A stretch of 9,190 bases of DNA. It comes from Cyanobacteria bacterium T3Sed10_344R1 (GTDB taxonomy: Bacteria; Cyanobacteriota; Cyanobacteriia; Phormidesmidales; Phormidesmidaceae). Positions 1 through 5,848 of this stretch are shown one piece after another; within the stretch, counting starts at the first letter, position 1; each line of letters opens with the position of its first letter. The notes under the pieces were generated by a model. That model made no database searches, was not told the origin of the DNA, and saw only the letters and a program-made list of their open reading frames with translations. Made by a program: the position numbers and the translations under genes. Location of the stretch: NCBI GenBank assembly GCA_003566335.1, contig PXDR01000049.1, positions 1 through 9,190 of the forward strand, read 5' to 3'.

Positions 1-2
1 CC

Positions 3-140
3 GCAGAATCCCCAGAGGTTGGACTCCAGCCAGCCCACCCAGACCTGACGATTTTCCTGCAGCCCGCCCCAGGGCGATCTGCGGTTGAAGCCCAAGCGGA
101 GCCACGCCTGAAAGAACAGGTTAGCCCCCTAGGCTATTAG
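3..140 (+). CDS. 3' end of an unidentified protein (partial, cut by window edge)
   Basis: The frame beginning at base 3 is open for 45 codons and stops with TAG at 138-140; the other two forward frames stop at 46-48 and about 87. The tail is rich in Ala, Pro, Gln and Glu (for example AEPRLKEQVSPLGY at the C-terminus) with no membrane segment, and looks like a flexible end rather than a folded domain. It lies on the ftsI strand, about 118 bp before it. In many bacteria a small FtsL-type divisome protein precedes ftsI, but 45 residues are far too few to claim that. I do not recognise the family, and a chance open frame is possible. Confidence 0.4.
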   Translation, partial: AESPEVGLQPAHPDLTIFLQPAPGRSAVEAQAEPRLKEQVSPLGY

Positions 141-144
141 GCCC

Positions 145-258
145 ATGAGCGCCCTTTTGATTGGCCTGACTCCGCTGCTTGGCAGTGCTAGTCTTACCCC
201 CCTGGTGCGCCAGCTGGGGCTAACGTCCTTTGACTCACCTTATCTGCCGAGGGGTTGA
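145..258 (+). CDS. possible small ORF (37 aa) overlapping the ftsI start
   Basis: ATG at 145 opens a 37-codon frame that ends with TGA at 256-258. The final A of this stop is the first base of the ftsI ATG (TGATG), an arrangement often linked to translational coupling. The peptide is mildly hydrophobic (begins MSALLIGLTPLLGSASLTPLV) but too short and too rich in Gly, Pro and Ser to be a clear membrane helix. It starts only 4 bases after the preceding stop codon, so the three frames would be packed as an operon. No strong Shine-Dalgarno precedes it; only TAGG at 138-141 is near. I do not recognise the product. It may be a leader peptide for ftsI or a chance ORF. Confidence 0.25.
   Translation: MSALLIGLTPLLGSASLTPLVRQLGLTSFDSPYLPRG
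249..254 (+). promoter_or_regulatory. ribosome binding site of ftsI
   Basis: GAGGGG lies directly before a TTG (255), an ATG (258) and an in-frame ATG (267). Its GAGG core is 5 nt from ATG 258 and 14 nt from ATG 267, so ATG 258 is the best-spaced start. The TTG at 255 abuts the motif and is unlikely. Confidence 0.5.
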
Positions 259-2105
259 TGATAGATATGCCTGCTCGTCCACCAGCTCGCCGCCGCCAGT
301 CCTGGGTTTCCTCACCAAGATTTCGCACCCTGCTGGTGTGGCTCGTGTTGATGCTAGGCATTTTTGGCCTGGGCGTCCGTCTCGCTCGGCTACAGCTGGT
401 GCAAGGCCCCACCCTCTATGCGCTGGCTCAAAACCAGCACACTGTTCCTGCCCCACCCCAGGCGGCCCGCTATCCGATTGTGGATCGCCTGGGTAATGTG
501 CTGGCGGTTGATCAGTCGGTGTATACCCTCTACGGTCATCCCCTGCTGTTTAGCGAATCCCGTCAGGCGGTCGCTGCTGCCCTCAGCCCCCTACTGGATC
601 AGCCTGAAGCAGACTTACTGGATGCCTTCAGCCGCCAAGAAACGGGCATTCAACTGGCTGTGGACTTACCCCAGTCTGTGGCCGATCGCATCACTCAACT
701 GTATCTAGATGGGGTAGAGCTGATTGACGCCCAGCGACGGGTCTATCCTCAACAGAGCGTGTTGGCCCAGGTCGTGGGCTATGTCGATTACGACGGCACG
801 CCCCAGGCTGGCGTTGAGCTGAGTTTAGCGGAAGCTCTAGAAGCCCCAGAGCGGCTACCGGAGTCCCTGGCGGAGCCCCCGGAGGCCAGAGAGCTAGATG
901 GGGAACTGGAAGATGTGGAGGGTGACGTACCGGGAGAAGCGCCGCCCGCACCTGTTCCAACCACTCTGACAGCCACCCTAGAGACCGGAACTGAATCAGA
1001 GGCCGACACAGCGCTGCCACCGTCGGATCTGCGCCTGCAGCTCACCCTAGATAGCCGCTTGCAGCGGGTGACCCAGCAGCATCTGCGGCAAAAGATGCAG
1101 GAATTTGGGGCACTCCGGGGCACGGTAATTGTGATGGATGCCCAGGATGGGGCGCTACTGACCCTGGCCTCAGAACCCACTTACGATCCCAATCGCTATT
1201 ACGACACCGATGTCGCTAATTTCAAGAATTGGGCGGTCAGTGACCTCTATGAGCCAGGATCAACCTTTAAGCCGCTGAATGTTGCGATCGCATTAGAAGC
1301 AGGCGCAGCCGAAGCCACTGATTCCTTCTATGACGAAGGCCGAATTCACGTCGGGGGCTGGCCGATTCAAAATGCTGACTTCAGTGCCCGAGGCGGTCGG
1401 GGCAGCATGACATTAACCGAGGTGATGAAGTATTCCAGCAACGTGGCGATGGTGCATTTGATGAATCGCCTAGAGCCCAAGCTCTACTATGACTGGCTGA
1501 AAAAATGTGGCCTTGGGGAACCGATGGGGACAGACCTGCCCGCAGAAACCATCGCCCAACTCAAAAGCGAAGAAGAATTTATCCGCAGTCGGATTGAGCC
1601 CGCGACCGCCTCCTTTGGCCAGGGCTTATCCCTCACCCCGCTGCAAATGATGCAGGTTCAAGGGCTACTCGCCAGCGGGGGTAAGCGTCTAGTGCCCCAT
1701 GTGGTCAAAGGGCTCGTCGATGGAGACGGCATCCTACAGTGGCAGCCTGAGCGTCCAGCCCCTGAACAGGTCTTTTCCCCAGAAACAGCCCGGGCCGTCC
1801 TCGATATGATGGAAGCCGTCGTGGCTGACGGCACCGGTAAAGCAGCCAAAATTGACGGCTACCGCATTGGCGGCAAAACCGGCACCGCCCAAAAAGTCAC
1901 CGACTGGGGCACCTATGGCGACGGTCGTATCACCAGCTTTGTCGGTATTGTGCCCATGGCCGCCCCCCGCTACGTGGTGCTAGCCGTCATTGACGACCCA
2001 AAGGGCGACGACGCCTATGGCTCGACGGTCGCCGCCCCTATCGTTAAGTCAGTGATTGAATCTCTAGTTGTCCTAGAAGGCATCCCCCCCGAACCCGGTG
2101 CCTAG
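258..2105 (+). CDS. ftsI: septal peptidoglycan D,D-transpeptidase FtsI (class B PBP, PBP3)
   Basis: This class B penicillin-binding protein cross-links peptidoglycan at the division septum, anchored in the inner membrane with its catalytic domain in the periplasm. From ATG 258 it has 615 residues. A basic, Pro-rich cytoplasmic tail is followed by one membrane helix (about residues 24-40), a dimerisation/pedestal region that includes YPIVDRLGNVLAVD, and the transpeptidase domain from about 260. All three active-site motifs are present: SxxK as STFK (Ser335, Lys338), SxN as SSN (393-395) and KTG (540-542) in GGKTGTAQK. There is no transglycosylase or PASTA domain. The overall plan and phrases such as NWAVSDLYEPGSTFKPLNVA match cyanobacterial FtsI. 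Unusually, the stretch joining pedestal to transpeptidase (about residues 186-257) is an acidic, Pro-rich low-complexity linker. The gene converges on the PadR gene with a 75-bp gap. Confidence 0.93.
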   Translation: MIDMPARPPARRRQSWVSSPRFRTLLVWLVLMLGIFGLGVRLARLQLVQGPTLYALAQNQHTVPAPPQAARYPIVDRLGNVLAVDQSVYTLYGHPLLFSESRQAVAAALSPLLDQPEADLLDAFSRQETGIQLAVDLPQSVADRITQLYLDGVELIDAQRRVYPQQSVLAQVVGYVDYDGTPQAGVELSLAEALEAPERLPESLAEPPEARELDGELEDVEGDVPGEAPPAPVPTTLTATLETGTESEADTALPPSDLRLQLTLDSRLQRVTQQHLRQKMQEFGALRGTVIVMDAQDGALLTLASEPTYDPNRYYDTDVANFKNWAVSDLYEPGSTFKPLNVAIALEAGAAEATDSFYDEGRIHVGGWPIQNADFSARGGRGSMTLTEVMKYSSNVAMVHLMNRLEPKLYYDWLKKCGLGEPMGTDLPAETIAQLKSEEEFIRSRIEPATASFGQGLSLTPLQMMQVQGLLASGGKRLVPHVVKGLVDGDGILQWQPERPAPEQVFSPETARAVLDMMEAVVADGTGKAAKIDGYRIGGKTGTAQKVTDWGTYGDGRITSFVGIVPMAAPRYVVLAVIDDPKGDDAYGSTVAAPIVKSVIESLVVLEGIPPEPGA

Positions 2106-2117
2106 ACTTCTCAGTCT
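2104..2117. other. small hairpin at the ftsI stop codon
   Basis: AGACT (2104-2108) and AGTCT (2113-2117) form a 5-bp stem with a TCTC loop, overlapping the ftsI TAG. There is no T run, so it is not a canonical intrinsic terminator. It is the only stem I see near the end of ftsI. Confidence 0.25.
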
Positions 2118-2150
2118 CAGCAAACCACACCCGCAGGGCTCCACGGCTTT

Positions 2151-2178
2151 AACAGCCAACAGCCAACAGCTAATAGCC
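2151..2178. repeat. heptamer tandem repeat (AACAGCC, 4 copies)
   Basis: Four consecutive 7-bp units: AACAGCC, AACAGCC, AACAGCT, AATAGCC. The first two are identical and the last two each carry one change. It sits in the 75-bp gap between the convergent ftsI and padR-type genes. It resembles the short tandemly repeated heptamers known from filamentous cyanobacteria, although the unit here was recognised by eye only. Confidence 0.7.
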
Positions 2179-2180
2179 CC

Positions 2181-2570
2181 CTAACTCGACGACACCCACG
2201 CATGCTGAGGCGTCAACAACGGCTGATGACCAGGCTGAGTCAAGTAGCGTTCCCATAAATCCGCCAACTCTCGGGCTTGGAGTTGAGCCTCAGGGCAGAG
2301 GTGATACATCCGGCGGGGACGACCGCGTCCCTCAACCTTTTGCCAGTAGCCTGCGATCGCACCCTCTTCTTCTAAGAATTTCAGGGCACTGTACAGCACC
2401 GTATCGGACAGGCGCAGGTCTGGTCGCACCTCGCCTAGATGCTGAATTAGGGCCGTTCCGTAAGAATCCTCCTGGAGCAGGGTCGCTAGGGTATAGCAGA
2501 CCGCAAGCTCCTTATTGAGGTAAGTGGGCGGTGGTGATTCAAAAAAGCGATAAATATCTTCGAATGTCAT
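2181..2570 (-). CDS. PadR family transcriptional regulator
   Basis: A 129-residue cytoplasmic DNA-binding protein. Residues about 17-95 form the PadR winged helix: KELAVCYTLATLLQEDSYGTALIQHL, then a recognition-helix region with LSDTVLYSALKFLEEEGAI, then a wing with the family-typical GRGRPRRMYHL. The N-terminal lead MTFEDIYRFFESPPPTYLNKE looks like a cyanobacterial subgroup of short PadR proteins. The C-terminus is short, without the long dimerisation helices of the larger PadR/Vir-type proteins. PadR proteins are usually ligand-responsive repressors, often autoregulated; the effector and targets here are unknown. The cyanobacterial clock-related protein Pex is also PadR-type, but nothing here lets me equate the two. 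ATG 2570 is preceded by GGGAG with a 7-nt spacer. Confidence 0.88.
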   Translation of the reverse strand: MTFEDIYRFFESPPPTYLNKELAVCYTLATLLQEDSYGTALIQHLGEVRPDLRLSDTVLYSALKFLEEEGAIAGYWQKVEGRGRPRRMYHLCPEAQLQARELADLWERYLTQPGHQPLLTPQHAWVSSS

Positions 2571-2577
2571 GGCATGG

Positions 2578-2582
2578 CTCCC
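2578..2582 (-). promoter_or_regulatory. ribosome binding site of the padR-type gene
   Basis: On the minus strand this reads GGGAG, 7 nt before ATG 2570. It fixes that start over the overlapping out-of-frame ATG at the neighbouring CCATGCC. Confidence 0.6.
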
Positions 2583-2650
2583 GATTCATCGATAAAGTAA
2601 TGGTGGAGTGGAAAATTTACAGATCTTCTCTCCTCAACTAACCCCAGCCT

Positions 2651-2681
2651 TTGAATGTTCAACCGCCTAAATGTTCCAACC
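2651..2681. promoter_or_regulatory. possible operator upstream of the padR-type gene
   Basis: TTGAATGTTCAA (2651-2662) is an almost perfect 12-bp palindrome. AATGTTC followed by AACC recurs about 17 bp later as AATGTTC-C-AACC (2670-2681). The pair sits about 80-110 bp before the padR-type start on the minus strand. PadR proteins commonly bind dyads carrying ATGT/ACAT half-sites in their own promoters, so autoregulation is a reasonable guess. No clear -35/-10 pair was found. Confidence 0.3.
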
Positions 2682-2711
2682 CTTAAACACCCCAACTAGG
2701 AGATGCGGCTA

Positions 2712-2743
2712 CTGAACTGAACGCTGAACTGAACAGCGTTTAG
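2712..2743. repeat. 12-bp tandem duplication forming a hairpin
   Basis: CTGAACTGAACG (2712-2723) is repeated as CTGAACTGAACA (2724-2735). Bases 2717-2726 (CTGAACGCTG) pair with 2734-2743 (CAGCGTTTAG) as a 10-bp stem with one G-U pair and a 7-nt loop. The next T run (2757-2761) is 13 nt downstream, too far for a standard intrinsic terminator. Confidence 0.6.
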
Positions 2744-2798
2744 ACAGCATCAGGTGTTTTTGAATTTAGGCATGAACTGTCAACAGCGCACCCGCTTT

Positions 2799-2866
2799 GC
2801 CCCCGAAATCTCCCAAGATGGGGAACTTTGAAGGCTTTAGCTTCCCCCGAATTTAGGTCTAGGGGT
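2799..2866. repeat. decayed palindromic repeat element (tentative)
   Basis: The stretch alternates C-runs and G-runs around an AACTTTGAAGGCTT core: CCCCC at 2800-2804, TCCC (2811-2814) pairing with GGGA (2821-2824), CCCCC at 2844-2848, and GGGG at 2862-2865. The order (C-run, AAATC, small hairpin, GGGACTTT-like core, CCCCC, AATTT, GGGG) resembles a family of dispersed palindromic repeats common between cyanobacterial genes. The outer arms no longer pair well, so it would be an old copy. The family assignment rests on memory only. Confidence 0.35.
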
Positions 2867-2935
2867 AAATCATCCTGGCGCTAAGCAACGCTCAGCCTCA
2901 AGACAGGCGAAAATCTCGTCCGGTGTAGTGATCTA

Positions 2936-2999
2936 TGCAAGAAGCTCTGTGCAAGAAATCCGTGCAAGAAATTCGTGCAAGAAATCTATGCAAGAAAAC
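2936..2999. repeat. 13-bp tandem repeat, five copies
   Basis: The unit TGCAAGAAATCCG occurs head to tail: 2936-2949 (a 14-bp variant), 2950-2962, 2963-2975, 2976-2988, and a partial copy 2989-2999. The TGCAAGAA core is identical in all five, and variation is confined to the 3' part of the unit. The unit is not a multiple of three and lies in the spacer between the DUF3084 and padR-type genes. Confidence 0.85.
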
Positions 3000-3155
3000 G
3001 CTGCCAGATTGGCTGGGTTTAGCGACAACTCACGGATGAGAAATCCCTCTCGATAAAATCAATTCTACGTATCTGCGATCGCTTCCGCCATAAATCAGCG
3101 CAGACGGTAATTATCCGCAATTTTTTGTAGAGATAGTTAAATATCGTGAGAGTGT

Positions 3156-4607
3156 TCACTCCTGTCGTCTAGGGCCAAGGGGAGACGGGGCAACCGGAGA
3201 GGAGGGAATCGCTGAAGTGCGGGTTGAGAACAGGACTCGGCCTCGCTGCACCGCCTCTAAATCAATCCGAAAGGAACTGCTAGTTAAGATTGGTGTCGCG
3301 GCGACCGCTCGAATTTCTAGGGGCTCGCCGTAATCTCGCACCTGTTCTAGGAACTGACCGAGAGTTTGAGGAGTGTCATCCGCCACCTGAAAAGATTCCG
3401 CCAAGATCCCAGCCTGTCTAGCCCGCGATCGCACCGTTGTAATCAACTGGACATAGCGCTCAAACAGCCCGCGATCCGTGAATTGTCCATCCTCCACATT
3501 CACAGTGGCCAGAATGTCGCCAGCCTCAAACAGCCGTTGATTCAAGGTGGCATCGAGGGTGACGCTAATGCAAGGATCGAGCCCCTGAATCACGCAGGAT
3601 TCGCCGACGAAGTAATTTGCGTTAGAAATCACCCGCAAAATATAGGGCCGTCCCTCCGCGAGTTGATTGACCATCTGGTTTGCTTCGGCAGGATCAAACT
3701 CAATCACCTGATCATCAATATTGACCGTCCCCGGCAGAATGCGCTGAATCGCCACTTGATTAGCTTCTTGCAGCAGCGCTTCCACGACTTGACGGGCTTG
3801 GGGTAGATCTGATGGATTAAGCTGCACAATCCGAGGAAACAGCATGGATTGGTTGCGGCCTAGGGCGACATCCCCAGAGCGAAGTCCTTCAGCTTCTTGT
3901 TCTAGGCGTGAAATCTGAGTGGACAACTGGGTTTGTTCGCTAGCCAGCTGCTCCAACTGCTGGTTCCGCTCGGCAATTTCCCGCTCTCGCTGGGCAATCT
4001 CTTGATTTCGTTGGGCGATTTCTTGATCTCGCCGGGCAATTTCTTGATCTCGGGCCTCAATTTGAGCCTGAACCCGGGATTGCTCTTGAACCAAAGCTTG
4101 GCGCTCTTGCTGGAGCTGACTGATTTCGCCTTGTAGTTGAGCTGCCTCTTGAGAAACCGCCGTGAGGCGGCTGCGCGTTCCCTCTAGCTGCGCTTCGGTC
4201 TCGGTCTGACGCTGCACTGCTGTTTGCAGGGACTGGTTAATTTGCTGGAGCTGGTCTTGAGCTTCGGCCTGCTCTTGGCGGGAGGTCTCTAGGGTTTCTT
4301 CTACGGTGCTGCGCTCTTGCTCCGCGTCTTGTAATTCCTGCCGGGTCTGGGCTAAATCATCTTGAATTTGCTGAAGCTCAAAGACGCCAGTGCGCAGTTG
4401 TTCACTCACCGCAAAGAGCAGACCCAAGGTCGAAGCAGAAATTAGGCTGCCGGTAAAGACACTGACGACGGTGGCAGTTTGGCGTGGGCGCAGATTAAAC
4501 AGGGTGAGCCGTGCTTTGCCCACCCGCATCCCAATGCGATCGCCTAAGGTTGCAATGACGCCGCCTAACAGCAGAACCGCCAAGATCAGGACGTACCCTG
4601 AGGTCAT
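3156..4607 (-). CDS. DUF3084 domain membrane-anchored coiled-coil protein
   Basis: A 483-residue protein of a family found almost entirely in cyanobacteria and of unknown function. It has two membrane helices near the N-terminus (about residues 5-25 and 45-68) separated by a short basic loop (GKARLTLFNLRPRQ), a long Gln/Glu-rich coiled coil (about 72-245), and a globular C-terminal domain (about 250-460). Part of the coiled coil is a literal heptad array, EARDQEI-ARRDQEI-AQRNQEI-AQREREI. The plan suggests an envelope-anchored oligomeric scaffold, which is inference. The gene lies 177 bp downstream of ntcA on the same strand, so read-through from ntcA is possible, although TACAG-N4-CTGTA (4642-4655) beside TAATAC suggests its own control. 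ATG 4607 is chosen because the first helix follows immediately; its Shine-Dalgarno is weak. Confidence 0.85.
   Translation of the reverse strand: MTSGYVLILAVLLLGGVIATLGDRIGMRVGKARLTLFNLRPRQTATVVSVFTGSLISASTLGLLFAVSEQLRTGVFELQQIQDDLAQTRQELQDAEQERSTVEETLETSRQEQAEAQDQLQQINQSLQTAVQRQTETEAQLEGTRSRLTAVSQEAAQLQGEISQLQQERQALVQEQSRVQAQIEARDQEIARRDQEIAQRNQEIAQREREIAERNQQLEQLASEQTQLSTQISRLEQEAEGLRSGDVALGRNQSMLFPRIVQLNPSDLPQARQVVEALLQEANQVAIQRILPGTVNIDDQVIEFDPAEANQMVNQLAEGRPYILRVISNANYFVGESCVIQGLDPCISVTLDATLNQRLFEAGDILATVNVEDGQFTDRGLFERYVQLITTVRSRARQAGILAESFQVADDTPQTLGQFLEQVRDYGEPLEIRAVAATPILTSSSFRIDLEAVQRGRVLFSTRTSAIPSSPVAPSPLGPRRQE
3959..4063 (-). repeat. 21-bp coding repeat, five units (heptad array)
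   Basis: Five consecutive 21-bp units inside the DUF3084 gene each encode one coiled-coil heptad of the type QEIAxRx. The units at 4001-4021, 4022-4042 and 4043-4063 all begin CTTGAT on the + strand and differ at few bases. The two at 3959-4000 are more diverged. Similarity at DNA level suggests recent in-frame duplication. Confidence 0.75.
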
Positions 4608-4641
4608 TAAAGTCTCAATACGGTGCAGGTCAGAGTCAGAC

Positions 4642-4658
4642 TACAGCGTACTGTATTA
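4642..4658 (-). promoter_or_regulatory. possible promoter/operator for the DUF3084 gene
   Basis: TACAG (4642-4646) and CTGTA (4651-4655) form an inverted repeat with a 4-bp centre. On the minus strand the overlapping TAATAC (4653-4658) resembles a -10 box, which would place a transcript start roughly 40 bp before ATG 4607. No convincing -35 is present, so an activator or a different start is possible. Confidence 0.25.
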
Positions 4659-4784
4659 GACCCGGTTCAGGTCAGTCCCCCGGGGCTAAGCGCCGAGGTC
4701 TAAAATCTGTGGAACCTAGACGCTGTAGAGTCTCGCTTGAGTAAACCCAGGGTTCTCGAAACTCAAAGGCGGGAGCCGCTATGC

Positions 4785-5456
4785 CTAGGTGAATTGCTGG
4801 CTGAGGTTAACGGGGTCGTGGACCGTGATTTTCTTTTTGTGGATGGAAATCATCTCATCTTGGCGCAGATCGCCCAATAGACGGGTAACGGTGACCCGGG
4901 TTGAGCCGATGGCCTCTGCGATCGCCTGGTGAGACAACTTTAGGTCAATGGTGATGCCGTCTTGGCTTGGCACCCCAAAGTCGCGACAGAGAATTAGCAA
5001 AAAGCTGACGAGCCGTGACCCCATATCTCGGTGGGCTAGGGTCTCGATCATCATCTCGGTTTGCAGAATTCGAGAGGATAACCCCCGCAGCATCAGCATC
5101 GACAGGTCGGGATTGTTCTCTAGGGCTTGTTCTACCTGCTCAATCGGCAGGGACATCAGTTCTACTGGGGTGAAGGCGACAGCGTGATAGAACCGATCGG
5201 AACGGTGCCCTGTGATTAGGGACAGCACGCCGAATACGCTGTTTTCCCGCAGTAGGGCGACGGTGATTTCTTCGCCAGCTTCGTACACCCGGGAGAGCTT
5301 GACGGCTCCCTTCACCAAGAAGTAAACCCGCTCGGCGGGATCTCCAGGGAAAAAGATGGTTTTGCCCCGATCATAGGTTTCTACTACAGGCGGAAAGGAA
5401 CCGCCAGAGATTTGGCGAAATAGGTTTGTGAGGGGTTTGTCCTGCGTCATTACCAT
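4785..5456 (-). CDS. ntcA: global nitrogen regulator NtcA (CRP/FNR family)
   Basis: NtcA is the cyanobacterial dimeric activator/repressor that senses 2-oxoglutarate, with PipX as co-activator, and binds GTA-N8-TAC in promoters of nitrogen-assimilation genes. From ATG 5456 it has 223 residues, the usual NtcA length, and begins MVMTQDK like other NtcA proteins. The N-terminal beta-roll carries NKTIFFPGDPAERVYFL-type sequence (here GKTIFFPGDPAERVYFLVKG), followed by the long dimerisation helix and a C-terminal helix-turn-helix at about 173-197 (LSHQAIAEAIGSTRVTVTRLLG). Family effector-pocket residues Phe75, Arg88, Arg129 and Glu134 are all present. A GTG at 5462 would add two residues and sits 6 nt after AGGA, so it is a real alternative start. 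The upstream region contains an NtcA box, consistent with autoregulation. Confidence 0.97.
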   Translation of the reverse strand: MVMTQDKPLTNLFRQISGGSFPPVVETYDRGKTIFFPGDPAERVYFLVKGAVKLSRVYEAGEEITVALLRENSVFGVLSLITGHRSDRFYHAVAFTPVELMSLPIEQVEQALENNPDLSMLMLRGLSSRILQTEMMIETLAHRDMGSRLVSFLLILCRDFGVPSQDGITIDLKLSHQAIAEAIGSTRVTVTRLLGDLRQDEMISIHKKKITVHDPVNLSQQFT

Positions 5457-5550
5457 GCCCACGGCGCGTCCTAGACCTCCGATGAATTGGGAATTACCTG
5501 ACCCTGGCCTGAGCGATCCGCAGAATTGCGAGTCAATCTGACTTGATGTC

Positions 5551-5575
5551 TGATTTTAGATAAGGATCAAAATCA
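5551..5575. repeat. inverted repeat in the ntcA upstream region
   Basis: TGATTTT (5551-5557) and AAAATCA (5569-5575) form a perfect 7-bp stem around an 11-nt loop. On the minus strand the arm overlaps TAAAAT (5553-5558), a good -10 match about 95 bp before the ntcA start. The repeat may therefore be an operator over a proximal ntcA promoter or a hairpin in a longer leader. Confidence 0.4.
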
Positions 5576-5704
5576 GCAGACCTAAGTCAACCAATCTAAT
5601 CAACTAATCTAGGCGTCATCTGACCTGAGTCGGCTGGAGTTGGGTTGAGCCCAGAGTCGATCCTCCCAAAGTCTGGGAATTCCAAGGGATTCCTGACTTT
5701 AGAA

Positions 5705-5716
5705 CACTTAAACTTA
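5705..5716 (-). promoter_or_regulatory. candidate -10 region of an NtcA-dependent ntcA promoter
   Basis: Reading on the minus strand from the NtcA box, TAAGTT (5711-5716) lies 17 nt away and TAAGTG (5705-5710) 23 nt away. Class II NtcA promoters usually have TAN3T about 22 nt after the box: the first has the right sequence but short spacing, the second near-right spacing with one mismatch. Confidence 0.4.
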
Positions 5717-5720
5717 AGTC

Positions 5721-5748
5721 TTGACGGCATTTTGTATCACTTAATACT
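5721..5748 (+). promoter_or_regulatory. possible sigma70-type promoter towards fabI, overlapping the NtcA box
   Basis: TTGACG (5721-5726) is a near-consensus -35. TAATAC (5742-5747) or AATACT (5743-5748) lies 15-16 bp downstream as a -10. The spacing is slightly short. The -10 lies inside the NtcA box, so bound NtcA would occlude it. The leader to fabI would be about 270 nt. Confidence 0.35.
5734..5747. promoter_or_regulatory. NtcA-binding site (GTA-N8-TAC)
   Basis: GTATCACTTAATAC matches the full NtcA consensus GTA-N8-TAC with no mismatch. It is symmetric, lies 277 bp from the ntcA start and 276 bp from the fabI start, and in the ntcA direction is followed by -10-like hexamers. NtcA is known to act on its own gene in other cyanobacteria. 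Binding here is inferred from sequence. Confidence 0.75.
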
Positions 5749-5848
5749 CAATTCTGCGTAAACGGTCGATTTCAGCCCAGTTGGGCCACAAAGCGGGCTA
5801 AGAATCAGCAAAACCGTAGCTGACGCTGCTGACAAAGACACCGGTTTA

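Larger units (their letters stand above)
2571..3155. other. 585-bp gene-free region between the padR-type and DUF3084 genes
   Basis: It lies upstream of the padR-type gene and downstream of the DUF3084 gene, both on the minus strand. No coding frame of convincing length is present. It holds, in order: the padR-type leader with near-repeats at 2651-2681; a 12-bp duplication and hairpin at 2712-2743; a decayed palindromic element at about 2799-2866; a five-copy tandem repeat at 2936-2999; a HIP1 octamer at 3075-3082; and an AT-richer stretch to 3150. This density of short repeats contrasts with the repeat-poor genes around it. An unannotated small RNA is possible, but I recognise none; the conserved Yfr1 core is absent. 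Confidence 0.6.

Noticed and set aside
2935..3039. 34-codon ORF beginning ATGCAAGAAGCT across the tandem repeat
   Set aside because: It is produced by the 13-bp repeat, whose length is not a multiple of three, so the encoded peptide has no periodicity. There is no Shine-Dalgarno and no family resemblance.
2571..3155. Search for a CRISPR array or a known small RNA in the spacer
   Set aside because: The 13-bp units are contiguous without unique spacers, so this is not a CRISPR array. The conserved Yfr1 core was not found.
3366..3806. 146-codon + strand open frame opposite the DUF3084 gene
   Set aside because: It is antisense to a well-supported conserved gene and its translation resembles no known domain. 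The DUF3084 frame explains the sequence.
4769..4779. GCGG-CTC-CCGC hairpin just after ntcA as a terminator
   Set aside because: The stem is only 4 bp and no T run follows in the ntcA direction.
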